Both the position numbers and the translations under genes were made by a program. Of a stretch of 64,000 bases of DNA, positions 51,284-60,780 are shown piece after piece. The notes below the pieces were generated by a model, which made no database searches, had not been told where the DNA came from, and saw only the letters and a program-made list of their open reading frames with translations. Numbering within the stretch: position 1 is the stretch's first letter; every line of letters starts with the position of its first letter. Source of the DNA: AP-15 sp963716115 (GTDB lineage: Bacteria; Pseudomonadota; Alphaproteobacteria; ATCC43930; CGMCC-115725); assembly GCA_963716115.1 (NCBI GenBank), contig CAVQSZ010000008.1:124001-188000 (forward strand), written 5' to 3'.

Positions 51284-52339
51284 CTAATGGAGCAGCGGCT
51301 GCACCCTCTCGCAGAGGAGCTGCAAGGAGCGCATGACCCGCTCATGCGGAACGAGGCCGCCGCAATTCAGCTCGGCGAGGATGCCGTTGAGGCCGAGCTG
51401 CTGCTGCAATTCCTGCAGCCGGTCGGCGACCATTTCCGGCGTGCCGAGGATCGCCCGCCCGCGATGCGCCTCCTCGTAGGTCATCGTCTGCAGCCGCTGC
51501 GCGCCCTCGATGCGCCGCTGGGTGTCGAAGACGCCGGCGCGGCTCGCCGATTCCTCCAGCCTCGCGCCCAAATACCGGTAGAACTGCATAAGGCTCTCCT
51601 CGGGGTCGCTGAGCGCCTGCTCCCTGGTGTCGCCGACATAGACCGGGGCGCGCAGATAAACCTCGCCGTCGCCGGGACGACCGGCTTTCTTCCAGGCGTC
51701 CCGGTAAATCTGCAAATTGGGCAGCACTTCCTCGATCGTGCCGCGCCGGGCGCCGACAAAGATCGCGTGGCCCTGCCGGCCGGCGGAAATGAACGTGTCT
51801 TCGCGGTTGGCCGCGATCCGGACCGGCGGATGCGGCTGGCGGAACGGCTTCGGCACGATGCAGACGTTTTCGTAATTGTAGTATTTGCCGGCGAACGAAA
51901 AGCGCTCCTCGGTCCAGGCGCGCTTGACGACGTCGAGCACCTCGGCGAAGCGCTCGGGGCTCTCGCCATAAGGGATGCCGTAAGCCTCGTAGGCGCGCGG
52001 AAAGCCGCTGCGGCCGACGCCGAAGATCAGCCGTCCGTGGCTGATGTGGTCGACGGTTGCGGTCTCTTCGGCCAGCCGCAGCGGCTGGCACAGCGGCAGC
52101 ACCTGGACGCCGAGCCCGATCTTGATGTTCTTGGTTCGGGCGGCAATGGCGCTGGCGATGGTCAGCGGCACCGAGCAGACCGAGCGCTCGGGCGCCATAT
52201 GGATTTCCGCGAGCCAGATCGCGTCGAGCCCCCAGCGCTCGGCGGCGTCGACCTGCTCGAAGGCGGTGGTGAACGCCTCGGCCTCGCTCTGGCCCGGGCG
52301 CCGCTGAAACTCGTGGAACACGCCGAATTCGAAGGACAT
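51284..52339 (-). CDS. LLM-class flavin-dependent monooxygenase (copy 2)
   Basis: Encodes 351 residues, exactly the length of copy 1 and collinear with it: 'ERWGLDAIWLAEIHMAPERS', 'GLGVQVLPLCQPLRLAEETA', 'GRLIFGVGRSGFPRAYEAYG' and 'AILGTPEMVADRLQELQQQL'. Differences are spread evenly, so the duplication is not recent. Gap to copy 1 is 88 bp, same strand. It may have a different substrate or form a heteromer. Confidence 0.9.
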   Translation of the reverse strand: MSFEFGVFHEFQRRPGQSEAEAFTTAFEQVDAAERWGLDAIWLAEIHMAPERSVCSVPLTIASAIAARTKNIKIGLGVQVLPLCQPLRLAEETATVDHISHGRLIFGVGRSGFPRAYEAYGIPYGESPERFAEVLDVVKRAWTEERFSFAGKYYNYENVCIVPKPFRQPHPPVRIAANREDTFISAGRQGHAIFVGARRGTIEEVLPNLQIYRDAWKKAGRPGDGEVYLRAPVYVGDTREQALSDPEESLMQFYRYLGARLEESASRAGVFDTQRRIEGAQRLQTMTYEEAHRGRAILGTPEMVADRLQELQQQLGLNGILAELNCGGLVPHERVMRSLQLLCERVQPLLH

Positions 52340-52394
52340 TTAATCTGCTCCCTTTGACCAGCCGAGCTGACAAGCCGATGGCGCCAAACGTTCA

Positions 52395-52495
52395 CGGGTC
52401 ATTCCCGCGAAAGCGATGCGAAAACGGGAATCCAAAGCCCGGCGCTCCGTCGGCAGCCCTGGACCCCCGCTTTTGCGGGGGCGACGGCAATTTAC
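52395..52495. repeat. Extragenic palindromic repeat (GCTTTTGCGGG family)
   Basis: Contains two nested parts: CCCGCGAAAGCGATGCG / AAACGGGAATCC and GGACCCCCGCTTTTGCGGGG. The right part matches the copy at 31483-31508. It occupies most of the 195-bp gap between two LLM genes. Confidence 0.6.
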
Positions 52496-52534
52496 CGAAA
52501 CAGCGCGCTCCACTCTGGGTGACCTCAAAAACCG

Positions 52535-53570
52535 TTATTTCCCGGCGAGCGCCAGCGCCGCGGGCGCGTCGGCGAAGGCCGGCATGATGTCGCGGGCAAA
52601 ACGGCGGATGTTCTCGCGCGAGCCGCCGAAATTGATGATCACATACTCGACCCCGCCTCGCCGCAACGCCTCGAGCTTGCGCACGATCTCGTCGGGCGTG
52701 CCGAAGAGCGCGCTCTCGGCGCTCTCGTAGCGGGCCTCCTCCTCGTGCGACTTGAAGCGCGCCCGCTCCTCGCCCTCGGGGCGGCGCGCCAGCGCGTTGA
52801 TCCGCATGTGCCCCTGGTAGCGCCGCTCCAGCGCCGCTTCCTTGTCGGCGGCGTTGCGGGCGATGTGCACCGCGCGGGCGACCGCCACATGCATCGGGTC
52901 GAAGGCCCGGCCGCGGGCCTCGACATCGGCGCGGAACTGGGCGACCTGCTCCAGGATCTCCTCGGCCAGCGAGTGCTGGCCCAAGAGCATGTTGTAGCCG
53001 CGCTCGGCGACCTGCCGCACCGAGACTCGGGCTGCCCGCCCCCATCCAGAACGGCGGGTGCGGCTTTTGCGCGGCGGGCGGCTCGACGACGATGTTGTCG
53101 TACTGCCAGAACTTGCCGCGATGCGAGAACGGCGTTTCGGAAACGAAGGCCTTGGTGATCACGTCGAGCGCTTCCTCGAAGCGCGCATCGGCCTCTTCCA
53201 TGGCGACGCAGAACCCGGCGAACTCGTTCCAGCGATAGCCTTTGCCGACGCCGAAATCGAGCCGGCCGCCCGACAGCAGGTCGAGCGTGGCGGCCTGCTC
53301 GGCCAGCAATACCGGGTTGTGCCACGGCAATACCAGCACCGCCGTGCCGAGCCGCAGATGCCGGGTGCGGGCGCCGAGCCAGGTCAACAGGCTCAAGCTC
53401 GCCGACACCTGGCCAAAGCCGGTGAAGTGGTGCTCGACGAGAAAGGTGCTGTAATAGCCGAGCGCCTCGGCTTCGACATTGTTGTCGATGAACTCGCGGA
53501 AGCCCTGGCTGCTGTCGGTGTCGGGGCCGGCGCGCCTCGCCTGCGCGCTGCCGAAAAGCCCAAATCGCAT
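52535..53570 (-). CDS. LLM-class flavin-dependent oxidoreductase (third, divergent; one frameshift)
   Basis: The N-terminal part (to about residue 180) reads 'ALGYYSTFLVEHHFTGFGQV', 'LRLGTAVLVLPWHNPVLLAE' and 'GGRLDFGVGKGYRWNEFAGF'. The C-terminal part is in another frame from about 53023: 'VRQVAERGYNMLLGQHSLAE' to 'YVIINFGGSRENIRRFARDI'. Removing one base near 53025-53035 gives exactly 345 codons. It is a different LLM subfamily from copies 1 and 2. Divergent from the quinone oxidoreductase gene. Confidence 0.85.
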
Positions 53571-53708
53571 TACGGGAAACTCCTGCCGATGCGACGCCGT
53601 TTATGTCACGATTGCGACGGCCGACCAAGCGGCGACGAGGAATCTATCTCCAGGCGCCAAACCCTGTATATCGGTGGCGCTGTTCGGCAAATCCCCAGGA
53701 GCCCGCCC

Positions 53709-54710
53709 GTGCTCGCCAACATCCCCGCGACCCAGACCGTGATCGAGATCAAGTCGCCCGGAGGACCCGAGGTTCTGGTGGCGGCGACCCGACCGGCGCC
53801 GGAGCCCGGGGCCGGCGAGATATTGATCCGGATCGCCGGGGCCGGGGTCAACCGCGCCGATTGCCTGCAGCGCATGGGCCGCTACCCGATGCCGCCCGGC
53901 GCGCCCGACATCCCCGGCCTCGAATGCTCGGGCACGATCGTGAAGCTCGGCGAGGGTGTGACGGATCGGCAGGTCGGCGACCGGGTCTGCGCGCTGATGA
54001 TCGGCGACGGCTACGGCGAATACGCCGCGGTCCCGGCGGTGCAGTCGCTGCCCGTCCCGGCGGGGGTCGACCTCGTCGACGCCGGTGGCCTGCCCGAGAC
54101 CTTCTGCACGGTGTGGACCAACGTCTTCGAGCGCATGCGCCTCGAGGCGGGCGAGACCTTTCTGGTGCAGGGCGGGTCGAGCGGCATCGGCATCACCGCG
54201 ATCCAGCTCGCCAAGGCCTTTGGCGCGAAGGTGTTGGCGACCGCCGGCTCCGACGAGAAGTGCCGCGCCTGCCGCGACTACGGCGCCGACATTGCGATCA
54301 ACTACCGCACTCAGGATTTCGTCGAGGTCGGCAAGGCGTTCACCGACGGCCGCGGCGTCGATGCGATCCTCGACATGGTCGGCGGCGACTACATCCCGCG
54401 CCAGCTCGACCTGCTGGCGCATGAAGGCCGGCTGTGCTTTGTCGCGCTGATGCAGGGGGCCAGGGTCGAGGCCGATTTCGGCCTGATCCAGAGAAAGCAC
54501 CTGACCGTCACCGGCTCGACCCTGCGCTCGCGCACCGTCCCCCAGAAGGCGGCGATCGTCGCCGCCCTGCGGGAGAAGGTGTGGCCGCTGTGGGCGGCCG
54601 GGAAATTGCGCACCTTCACCTATCAAAGGTTTCCGCTGGCCGAGGCCGCCGAGGCGCACCGGCTGATGGAATTGAGCCGGCACATCGGCAAGATCGTGCT
54701 CGCGCCGTGA
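53709..54710 (+). CDS. NAD(P)H quinone oxidoreductase (zinc-independent MDR, PIG3 type)
   Basis: Encodes 333 residues from GTG 53709, with AGGAG at 53698. It is a medium-chain reductase with 'IAGAGVNRADCLQRMGRYPM' near residue 47, Rossmann motif 'LVQGGSSGIGITAIQLAKAF' near 155, and no structural or catalytic zinc Cys cluster. The PIG3/QOR type reduces quinones with NADPH. It may serve the adjacent flavin monooxygenases, but that is inference. Confidence 0.92.
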   Translation: MLANIPATQTVIEIKSPGGPEVLVAATRPAPEPGAGEILIRIAGAGVNRADCLQRMGRYPMPPGAPDIPGLECSGTIVKLGEGVTDRQVGDRVCALMIGDGYGEYAAVPAVQSLPVPAGVDLVDAGGLPETFCTVWTNVFERMRLEAGETFLVQGGSSGIGITAIQLAKAFGAKVLATAGSDEKCRACRDYGADIAINYRTQDFVEVGKAFTDGRGVDAILDMVGGDYIPRQLDLLAHEGRLCFVALMQGARVEADFGLIQRKHLTVTGSTLRSRTVPQKAAIVAALREKVWPLWAAGKLRTFTYQRFPLAEAAEAHRLMELSRHIGKIVLAP

Positions 54711-54925
54711 TCCGCCGGCGCGGTTCAGCGCCCGAGAGGAAGTCCGGGTTCGGTCATCCGGGCGCCGGGGCGACCGGCCGGAAAATCCGGCGCAGCCAGC
54801 TCGACCGCAGTTCTCCGGCGCCGAAAAGCTGCCGGGCAGATCCATCCCGCGACATCGACGGTTCGGCGCGCCACGGCGAGCGCCTTTCGTTCTCGGAGGG
54901 GTTTTCTATCGCGTTGCATCGCCGG
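54711..54925. other. Intergenic region without recognised gene
   Basis: No coding potential is supported between the quinone oxidoreductase gene and the inverted repeat beginning at 54926. Confidence 0.3.
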
Positions 54926-55006
54926 ATCGAGATTGCTTCGTCGCCGCGCTCCTCGCAATGACACGGAAAATTGCTGTCATTGCGAGCGAAGCGAAGCAAT
55001 CTCGAT
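54926..55006. repeat. Inverted repeat of the ATTGCTTCG family
   Basis: Outer arms ATCGAGATTGCTTCG (54926-54940 and its complement ending at 55006) and inner arms CTCGCAATGACA are perfect. The central part is asymmetric because the left arm has a few extra bases. This 'CATTGCGAGCGAAGCGAAGC' repeat type is dispersed in many proteobacterial genomes. Decayed relatives are at 685-723 and 1831-1860. Confidence 0.75.
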
Positions 55007-55075
55007 ACCACGTGAGCCTACCCGATCGGAAATTGCCTTGGCCAGGCTGGCGCGTCCAATAAGCACGCCTATCAA

Positions 55076-56278
55076 TCAGGCGCGCTGTCGCGGTTGCAGC
55101 GGGGCGACGGCTTCGATGACGCGGTCGAGCGCCGCCAGCTGCGTCTCCCAGCGGTAATTCGCCTCGACGGCGGCGCGCGCCATCTGCGCCATCTGCGCGC
55201 GATAGCCGGCGTCCTGCAGCAGGCGCAGCACGTGCCCGGCGAATTCCTGGGGGTCGTCGGTCGCCAGGATGCCGTCGCCTTGAGGCACCACGGTGCCCTT
55301 CCAGGTGGTGGTCGTGCACACGCAGGGGAGCGCCATCGCCATCGCTTCGAGCAATTTGTTCTGGATGCCGCGGGCCAGCCGCAGCGGGGCCACGAACGCC
55401 TCGGCGCGGTCGAGATGGGGCCGCGTGTCCGCGACCCAGCCGGTGACGCCGACCCCCGGCCGCTTTGCCAGCTGCTGCACGGCGGCGGTCGGACGGCTGC
55501 CGCAGATCGTAAAGCTCGCCTCGGGGAGACGCGCCTGGATGAGCGGCAGGATCTCGTCGCAGAACCAGGTCGCGGCGTCGATGTTGGGCAGGTAGTCCAT
55601 GACACCGGTAAAGACCATCGAGGCCGGCCGCTTCGGCTCGCCGCCGGCGCGGAAATAGTCGAGGTCGACGCCGTTGCCGACCAGGCTGACCGGCACGCCG
55701 GGGATCAGCCGCTCGAAATCCGCGCGCTCGATCGCGGTATGGACGAGCGCGTGCGAGAAGGCATGGGCGATGCGCCGCTCGTAGTCGAGAAAGCGGCGCG
55801 CTTCGATCGCGTAGACCCATTTCAGCGGGATCGGCGAACGCTCGGCCCACTGCCCCCATCTGAGCGAATCAAGGTCGCCGAACTGCATGATCCGCGGCGC
55901 GTTCGGGAAATGCTCGGCGAATTGCGCGACGTTGGCGCTGTAGACCATGATCAGGTCGGGCGCCAGCGCCGCGAATTGCCGCTTGATCGCGGCGTGCAGC
56001 CCGGGCTCGGCGAGCGCCGCCACGGTCAGCGCCTCGCCGACAAACAGCGCCTTCAACGCGCGCCGCCTGATCGCCATGCCGGTGACCGGGACGGCGGTGA
56101 CGCTCCGCGCGATGTCGCGCAGCCCGGCGACATTGTCGAGGTCGGCCGCCCCGTCGGCGAGGCAGAACACGTGCACCTCATGCGCCGCCGAGAGGTGGCG
56201 GATCGCGTTGAAGGTCGCGATCTTGTCGCCGCGGTCGGGCGGGAACGGCACCCGCCGGCAGATGAAGAAAATCCGCAT
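55076..56278 (-). CDS. Glycosyltransferase, TIGR03087 type (PEP-CTERM/exosortase-associated)
   Basis: Encodes 400 residues. A GT-B enzyme beginning 'MRIFFICRRVPFPPDRGDKI', which is diagnostic for the PEP-CTERM/EpsH1-associated sugar transferase family. The donor-binding half includes 'GNGVDLDYFRAGGEPKRPAS' and 'VAPLRLARGIQNKLLEAMAM' (the Glu of the E-x7-E motif). It presumably builds an exopolysaccharide. Its ATG overlaps the stop of the upstream GH42-like gene by one base, so translation is coupled. Confidence 0.88.
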   Translation of the reverse strand: MRIFFICRRVPFPPDRGDKIATFNAIRHLSAAHEVHVFCLADGAADLDNVAGLRDIARSVTAVPVTGMAIRRRALKALFVGEALTVAALAEPGLHAAIKRQFAALAPDLIMVYSANVAQFAEHFPNAPRIMQFGDLDSLRWGQWAERSPIPLKWVYAIEARRFLDYERRIAHAFSHALVHTAIERADFERLIPGVPVSLVGNGVDLDYFRAGGEPKRPASMVFTGVMDYLPNIDAATWFCDEILPLIQARLPEASFTICGSRPTAAVQQLAKRPGVGVTGWVADTRPHLDRAEAFVAPLRLARGIQNKLLEAMAMALPCVCTTTTWKGTVVPQGDGILATDDPQEFAGHVLRLLQDAGYRAQMAQMARAAVEANYRWETQLAALDRVIEAVAPLQPRQRA

Positions 56279-58889
56279 CAGGGCGCGACCCGCAGCTCGG
56301 CCGTCGCAACCGCGCCGGCGAGCACGTCGCGCACGCGGATTTGCCAGACCCCGGTCTTGTCGTTGACCGCGAGCGGCAGGAGCTTTGTCGCCGTTCCCTC
56401 CGGGGCGAGCAGGTTTCCGGAACAGCAGGGGGTGACGGCGCCCTCGGGATCGACGATTTCGATATGAAAGACGCCGAGCTCCTGCGGCGATCCCGAACGG
56501 ATGCTGAATTCGACGAGGTCTCCGGGTCGGGCGGCGCGCGGCCCGGCGATCGACGGCGCCGCCGGCGGCTGCCGCGACAGCGCCAGCAGGGCCGGCCCGT
56601 CCGGGTCGAGGTCGAGCGTCAGCCGGTCGGTCTTTCCAAGCCCGCGCCGCGCCCGCAAATCGTAGATTTGGAACGCCTGCGGCAACGCCAATACGACGCG
56701 CTCGGGGGCGGTCGAGCCCGCCGCCGGGAGGTCGCGCTGCAATGCGAGGATCGTCGTCCCGCCGTTTTGGAAGATGCGGGTCACAAGGTCGGTCGCCGGC
56801 GCGCCATCGGGCCGGGCGATCGGCGCAAAGGGGGCGAGGCCCGCCGAACCGAGAATTTCGCCGAGGCGCTGACGCATTTGGTCGCGACCGCTGGAGACCC
56901 CGAGATACATCGCCTTTCCCTCGCCAAAGGCAAAACCCTTCTGCGACCGCGTCGGCGGGGTGGGGAAAACTTCCGACAGCAGCGGCGTGGGCGCCTTGCG
57001 GCCGTGGCCGTCAAAGACGCCGGGCTCGCCGTCGGCGACGGCGACGCCGCCGGCGGCGACGAAGTCTCGGATTTCTCCGGCCGCCTCCGCGGATAAGGCG
57101 ATCGTGTGCGGCAGGAGCAGAAGCCGATAACGCCGATTGCGCAACGCGCCCTCCGCCACTGCCCGCGAGGAGACGAATTGCGGCTGCACGCCCAAATGCT
57201 CGATCGCGCGCCAGATCGCGGCGGTCGAGGTCCGGATCGGGTTGGCCTCATATTCGGCGCTGGCGTTGCGGCGGGTCCAGTCCTCGCCGGTCGCCTTGCG
57301 GTCGAGCAGCCATTGCACACGCATGCTCTCGGGCGAATAGAGCACGCCGATCGGGTCGACGCGGCGCCGGCTGTTGATCAGCGCCGCGCCGAGGCCGCCG
57401 CGGATCTGGCCGAAATAGGCGGCGGCCTCGCGCCCCCTTTGGCCGAGATTGCCGTCCTTGTCGACAAAGCCGCCGCCGTCGTCCCACAAGACGAGGCCGC
57501 GGCTCCCCCGCAGCAGCAGGTCCCAGACATGCCGGGCCTCGGCCGCGCCGCCGCGAAACGAGGTCGTCAGCAGGATCATTTTCGGGTTGAACGAGCGCAG
57601 CAGCTCGAGATTGCCGCCGTAATCGTAGAGCTCGACCGCGTCGACGCTGGCGGCGATGCGGCGAATAGTCATAGCCGCCCCAGCCGGGGATTTGCCCGCC
57701 CTCGATCGCCGCCAACGCCGCCGGGTCGGCGGCGTGGATCGCCGCCGCGCCGCGCGCGACGGCCTCGGCGAAGGCTGCGTCCATCCATTCCTTGAAATCG
57801 GCCCAGGCGGAAAAATTGCCGTCGGAGCGCTGAAGCGCCGCCGCGGTCGTCATCGGCGCGACCTCTTCCCAGCGGCCAAAGGCCGAGCCCCATTGCCGGT
57901 TCAACGCCGCGAGGCCGCCGTAGCGCTCCTTCAGCCAATCCCGCATCGCCGCGAGGGAATAATCCGAGAGATCGAAATCCCAGAATGCCGCGAGGTCGGC
58001 GATCCCGGTCTCGTCGCCGAGGCTGTAGTAGAGCGGCCGGTAGCGACGCAGCGACTGCACGGTCCGGGTCAGCCGCTGCGTCACCCGGTCGAGCCAGGCC
58101 GGATCGGACAGGCTCGGCTCGCGCACAAAGGCCGCGGCGTCCTGCGGGTTGGCGCGATAGCGTTGCTTGGCTTCGAGAAAGCGCCAGTTGACCGGCCTCG
58201 ACCCGGACCATTTGTGGTAGGGCGAATAGAAATCGGTGGCGATGTTCTCGACGTAGAACCGCAAATTCTGCCGCAGCAGCGCCGCCAGCTGGTCGGACAT
58301 GACGCCGCCGGTTTCGTCGCGGTGGTCGGCTTCGACCATCCCCGCGGTGACTCCGAGCCGCCGCAGCGCGGCGAGCGCCGCTGGCGTCTGCGTCTGCCAC
58401 ATGATGATCTGGTAATCCCGCCACGCATCGCCGGGCGGGGTCGCGATCAGCGTCGCGCCGGCTTCGCGATGGGTGGGGCCGCCGCTCGCGTCCGCGCGGT
58501 CGAGCGAAAGCCGGGCGACGAGATGGTTCTCGACGGTCACGGCGCGGCGGGCGTCGAGCGCGAAGGGGACCTCCGAGGCGTTCTCTCAGGTCGAGCGGGA
58601 TTTGGCGCCGCTCGACGACGCGGCCCGCCGTGTCGGTCCATTCGATCTCGAGAGACCCGCGCCCGGTCACCGGCGCAGCGAAGCGGTATATCGCCTCGAT
58701 CGATCCGCTGCGCCCGACCGCGTGCGGCAGCGACAGCTCATCCGCCGGCGCGACGGCCGCCGCGCTCAGCAGCGTGGCGGTTGACAGCGATGCCGCCAAA
58801 CCTATAGTGCGCGGCTTGCGGACGAGGCGGCCTCGCCCGCCGCGGACGGTCGGGCGGCTGGCGGTTGCGCCCGAGATGCCAAAAACCAT
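56278..58889 (-). CDS. Exported GH42-like (beta-galactosidase superfamily) protein, two frameshifts
   Basis: Three consecutive pieces form one protein. The N-terminal signal-like part ('IGLAASLSTATLLSAAAVA') begins at ATG 58889. The barrel has 'YYSLGDETGIADLAAFWDFD' and 'RYGGLAALNRQWGSAFGRWE'. The trimerisation-like part starts 'RIAASVDAVELYDYGGN'. Frames change near 58583 and 57667; removing one base at each gives exactly 870 codons. It resembles GH42 enzymes with the expected DE acid/base region. It probably trims or senses polysaccharide together with the coupled glycosyltransferase. No ribosome site is obvious. Confidence 0.75.
58781..58808 (+). promoter_or_regulatory. Sigma-70-type promoter for rplU-rpmA
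   Basis: TTGACA (58781-58786), 16-bp spacer, TATAGT (58803-58808). The start point would be near 58815, giving a leader of about 88 nt. The promoter lies inside the 5' part of the divergent GH42-like gene. Confidence 0.75.
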
Positions 58890-58902
58890 ATCTGCGAGTG
58901 TC

Positions 58903-59256
58903 ATGTTTGCAGTGATCCGGACCGGCGGCAAGCAATACAGGGTCGCCGAGCAAGATGTCATCTCGGTCGAGAAGCTGCCGGGCGAGCCCGGCGCGGCGAT
59001 CGAGCTTGCCGAGGTGCTGATGATCGGCGACGGCGCCGCGGTCGCGGCCGGCGCGCCGCTGCTCTCCGGCGCTTCGGTCAGCGCGACCGTCGTCGAGCAG
59101 GGACGGGCCGCGAAGATCATCGTCTTCAAGAAAAAGCGGCGGCACAATTATCGGCGCAAGAAGGGGCATCGCCAGCAGCAGACGGTGCTGCGCATCACCG
59201 CGATCAACCGCGCCGAGGGTGCTGCGCGCGAGGAGGGAGCGACAGATGGCGCATAA
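58903..59256 (+). CDS. rplU: 50S ribosomal protein L21
   Basis: Encodes 117 residues from ATG 58903. The L21 pattern is exact: 'MFAVIRTGGKQYRVAEQDVI', 'KIIVFKKKRRHNYRRKKGHR' then QQQTVLRI. It binds 23S rRNA in the 50S subunit. The last 11 bp overlap rpmA. Confidence 0.98.
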   Translation: MFAVIRTGGKQYRVAEQDVISVEKLPGEPGAAIELAEVLMIGDGAAVAAGAPLLSGASVSATVVEQGRAAKIIVFKKKRRHNYRRKKGHRQQQTVLRITAINRAEGAAREEGATDGA

Positions 59257-59524
59257 GAAAGCGGGCGGCTCGTCGCGCAACGGCCGCGACAGCCGCGGCC
59301 GGCGCCTCGGCGTCAAGAAGTTCGGCGGCGAGATCGTCATTCCCGGCAACATCATCGTGCGCCAGCGCGGCACCAAGTTCCACCCCGGCGCGCATGTCGG
59401 CATCGGGCGCGACCACACGCTGTTCGCGATCTCGCCGGGCGCGGTGCGGTTCCACAAGGGCCTCGCCGGGCGCACCTATGTGTCGGTGTCGCCGCCGGCC
59501 GCGGTCGCGGAGGCGGCCGAATAG
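59246..59524 (+). CDS. rpmA: 50S ribosomal protein L27
   Basis: Encodes 92 residues from ATG 59246 behind GGAGGGAG. The N-terminus 'AHKKAGGSSRNGRDSRGRRL' reaches the peptidyl-transferase centre in L27. Then 'GTKFHPGAHVGIGRDHTLFA'. Overlaps rplU by 11 bp. A terminator-like hairpin follows. Confidence 0.98.
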   Translation: MAHKKAGGSSRNGRDSRGRRLGVKKFGGEIVIPGNIIVRQRGTKFHPGAHVGIGRDHTLFAISPGAVRFHKGLAGRTYVSVSPPAAVAEAAE

Positions 59525-59553
59525 CCGTTCCCGGCAGCCGCGCCGAAGCCCGA

Positions 59554-59582
59554 GGGGAGCGGCCCGGCCGTTCCCCTTTTTT
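59554..59582 (+). terminator. Intrinsic terminator between rpmA and obgE
   Basis: Stem GGGGAGCGG (59554-59562) pairs with CCGTTCCCC (59568-59576) including one G-T pair, loop of 5 nt, followed by six T. It would end most rplU-rpmA transcripts just before obgE. Confidence 0.75.
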
Positions 59583-59594
59583 GCTTGTGCCCCG

Positions 59595-60644
59595 ATGAAG
59601 TTTCTCGACCAGTGCAAGGTCTATCTGAAGAGCGGCGACGGCGGCCGGGGCGCCTTGAGCTTTCGCCGCGAGAAGTTCATCGAGTTCGGCGGGCCGGACG
59701 GCGGCGACGGCGGCAGGGGCGGCGATATCGTGATCGTCGCGGTCGACAACCTCAACACCCTGATCGACTATCGCTACCGGCAGCATTTCAGGGCGCAAAA
59801 CGGGCGCGGCGGGGCCGGGCGCGAGCGCACCGGCGCCAAGGGCGAGGATCTGATCCTGCGCGTCCCGGCCGGCACGCAAATCCTCGACGAGGCGAATGCG
59901 CAAATCCTGGCCGACCTGACCCGCGCGGGTCAGCGCATCGTCTTTCTGAAGGGCGGCGACGGCGGCTTCGGCAACGCGCATTACAAGAGCTCGACCAACC
60001 GCGCGCCGCGCCGCGCCGACCCCGGCTGGCCCGGCCGCGAGGCCTGGGCCTGGCTGCGGCTGAAGCTGATCGCCGACGCCGGCCTCGTCGGCCTGCCCAA
60101 CGCCGGCAAATCCACCCTTCTCGCGGCGGTCTCGCATGCGCGGCCGAAGATCGCCGATTATCCTTTCACAACCTTGAAGCCGCAGCTCGGGGTGGCGCGG
60201 GTGCACGACGAGGAATTCGTCCTGGCCGACCTGCCGGGCCTGATCGAAGGGGCGAGCGAGGGGGTCGGCATCGGCACCCGTTTTCTGGGCCATGTCGAGC
60301 GCTGCGCGGTGATCCTGCATCTGGTCGACGGCGCGCTCGACGATGTCGCCGGGGCCTATCGCACGATCCGCGCCGAGCTCGCCGCCTACGGCCACGGCCT
60401 CGCCGAGAAGCCGGAGATCGTCGGGCTCAACAAGGTGGACGCGCTCGCCCCCGAGGCGGTCGCGGCGAAATGCGGCGAGCTGCGGCGCGCCGCAACTCGC
60501 GGCTCGGCGGTGCTGGCGCTGTCGGGGGTGAGCGGGGCCGGCGTGCCCGAGGCGCTCGCCGCCGTGCTCGCCGCGATATCGGCAAAGCGGGACGCCGAGC
60601 AGACTTTCCGGGCGGAGACGGCATCCCTCCTGCACACGCCATGA
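59595..60644 (+). CDS. obgE: GTPase ObgE/CgtA
   Basis: Encodes 349 residues from ATG 59595. The glycine-rich Obg fold 'VYLKSGDGGRGALSFRREKF' and 'FGGPDGGDGGRGGDIVIVAV' is followed by the G domain: 'AGLVGLPNAGKSTLLAAVSH' (P-loop), 'VLADLPGLIEGASEGVG' and 'EIVGLNKVDAL'. It takes part in 50S assembly and stress control. No ribosome site is strong, and the preceding terminator suggests an own promoter or read-through. Confidence 0.98.
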   Translation: MKFLDQCKVYLKSGDGGRGALSFRREKFIEFGGPDGGDGGRGGDIVIVAVDNLNTLIDYRYRQHFRAQNGRGGAGRERTGAKGEDLILRVPAGTQILDEANAQILADLTRAGQRIVFLKGGDGGFGNAHYKSSTNRAPRRADPGWPGREAWAWLRLKLIADAGLVGLPNAGKSTLLAAVSHARPKIADYPFTTLKPQLGVARVHDEEFVLADLPGLIEGASEGVGIGTRFLGHVERCAVILHLVDGALDDVAGAYRTIRAELAAYGHGLAEKPEIVGLNKVDALAPEAVAAKCGELRRAATRGSAVLALSGVSGAGVPEALAAVLAAISAKRDAEQTFRAETASLLHTP

Positions 60645-60659
60645 CCGGACGGGCGGGCC

Positions 60660-60780
60660 ACCCACCTCACCCCGGCCCTCTCCTCCCGCAAGCGGGCGGA
60701 GAGGGAGCGAATGAGGCCCTCTCCGCCCCTGAGGTGGGGATCGGGAGGGGTTCCGCCGCAACAGCGGCGGGGAGGGTGAG
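60660..60780. repeat. Cluster of GC-rich palindromic repeats before proB
   Basis: Includes CCCTCTCCTCCCGC/GCGGGCGGAGAGGG and CCCCTGAGGTGGGGATCGGGAGGGG-type palindromes plus GCCGCAACAGCGGCGGGG. Similar C/G palindromes lie behind kup (49.9 kb) and between proA and nadD (63.24-63.26 kb). They look like extragenic repeats. Confidence 0.55.
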
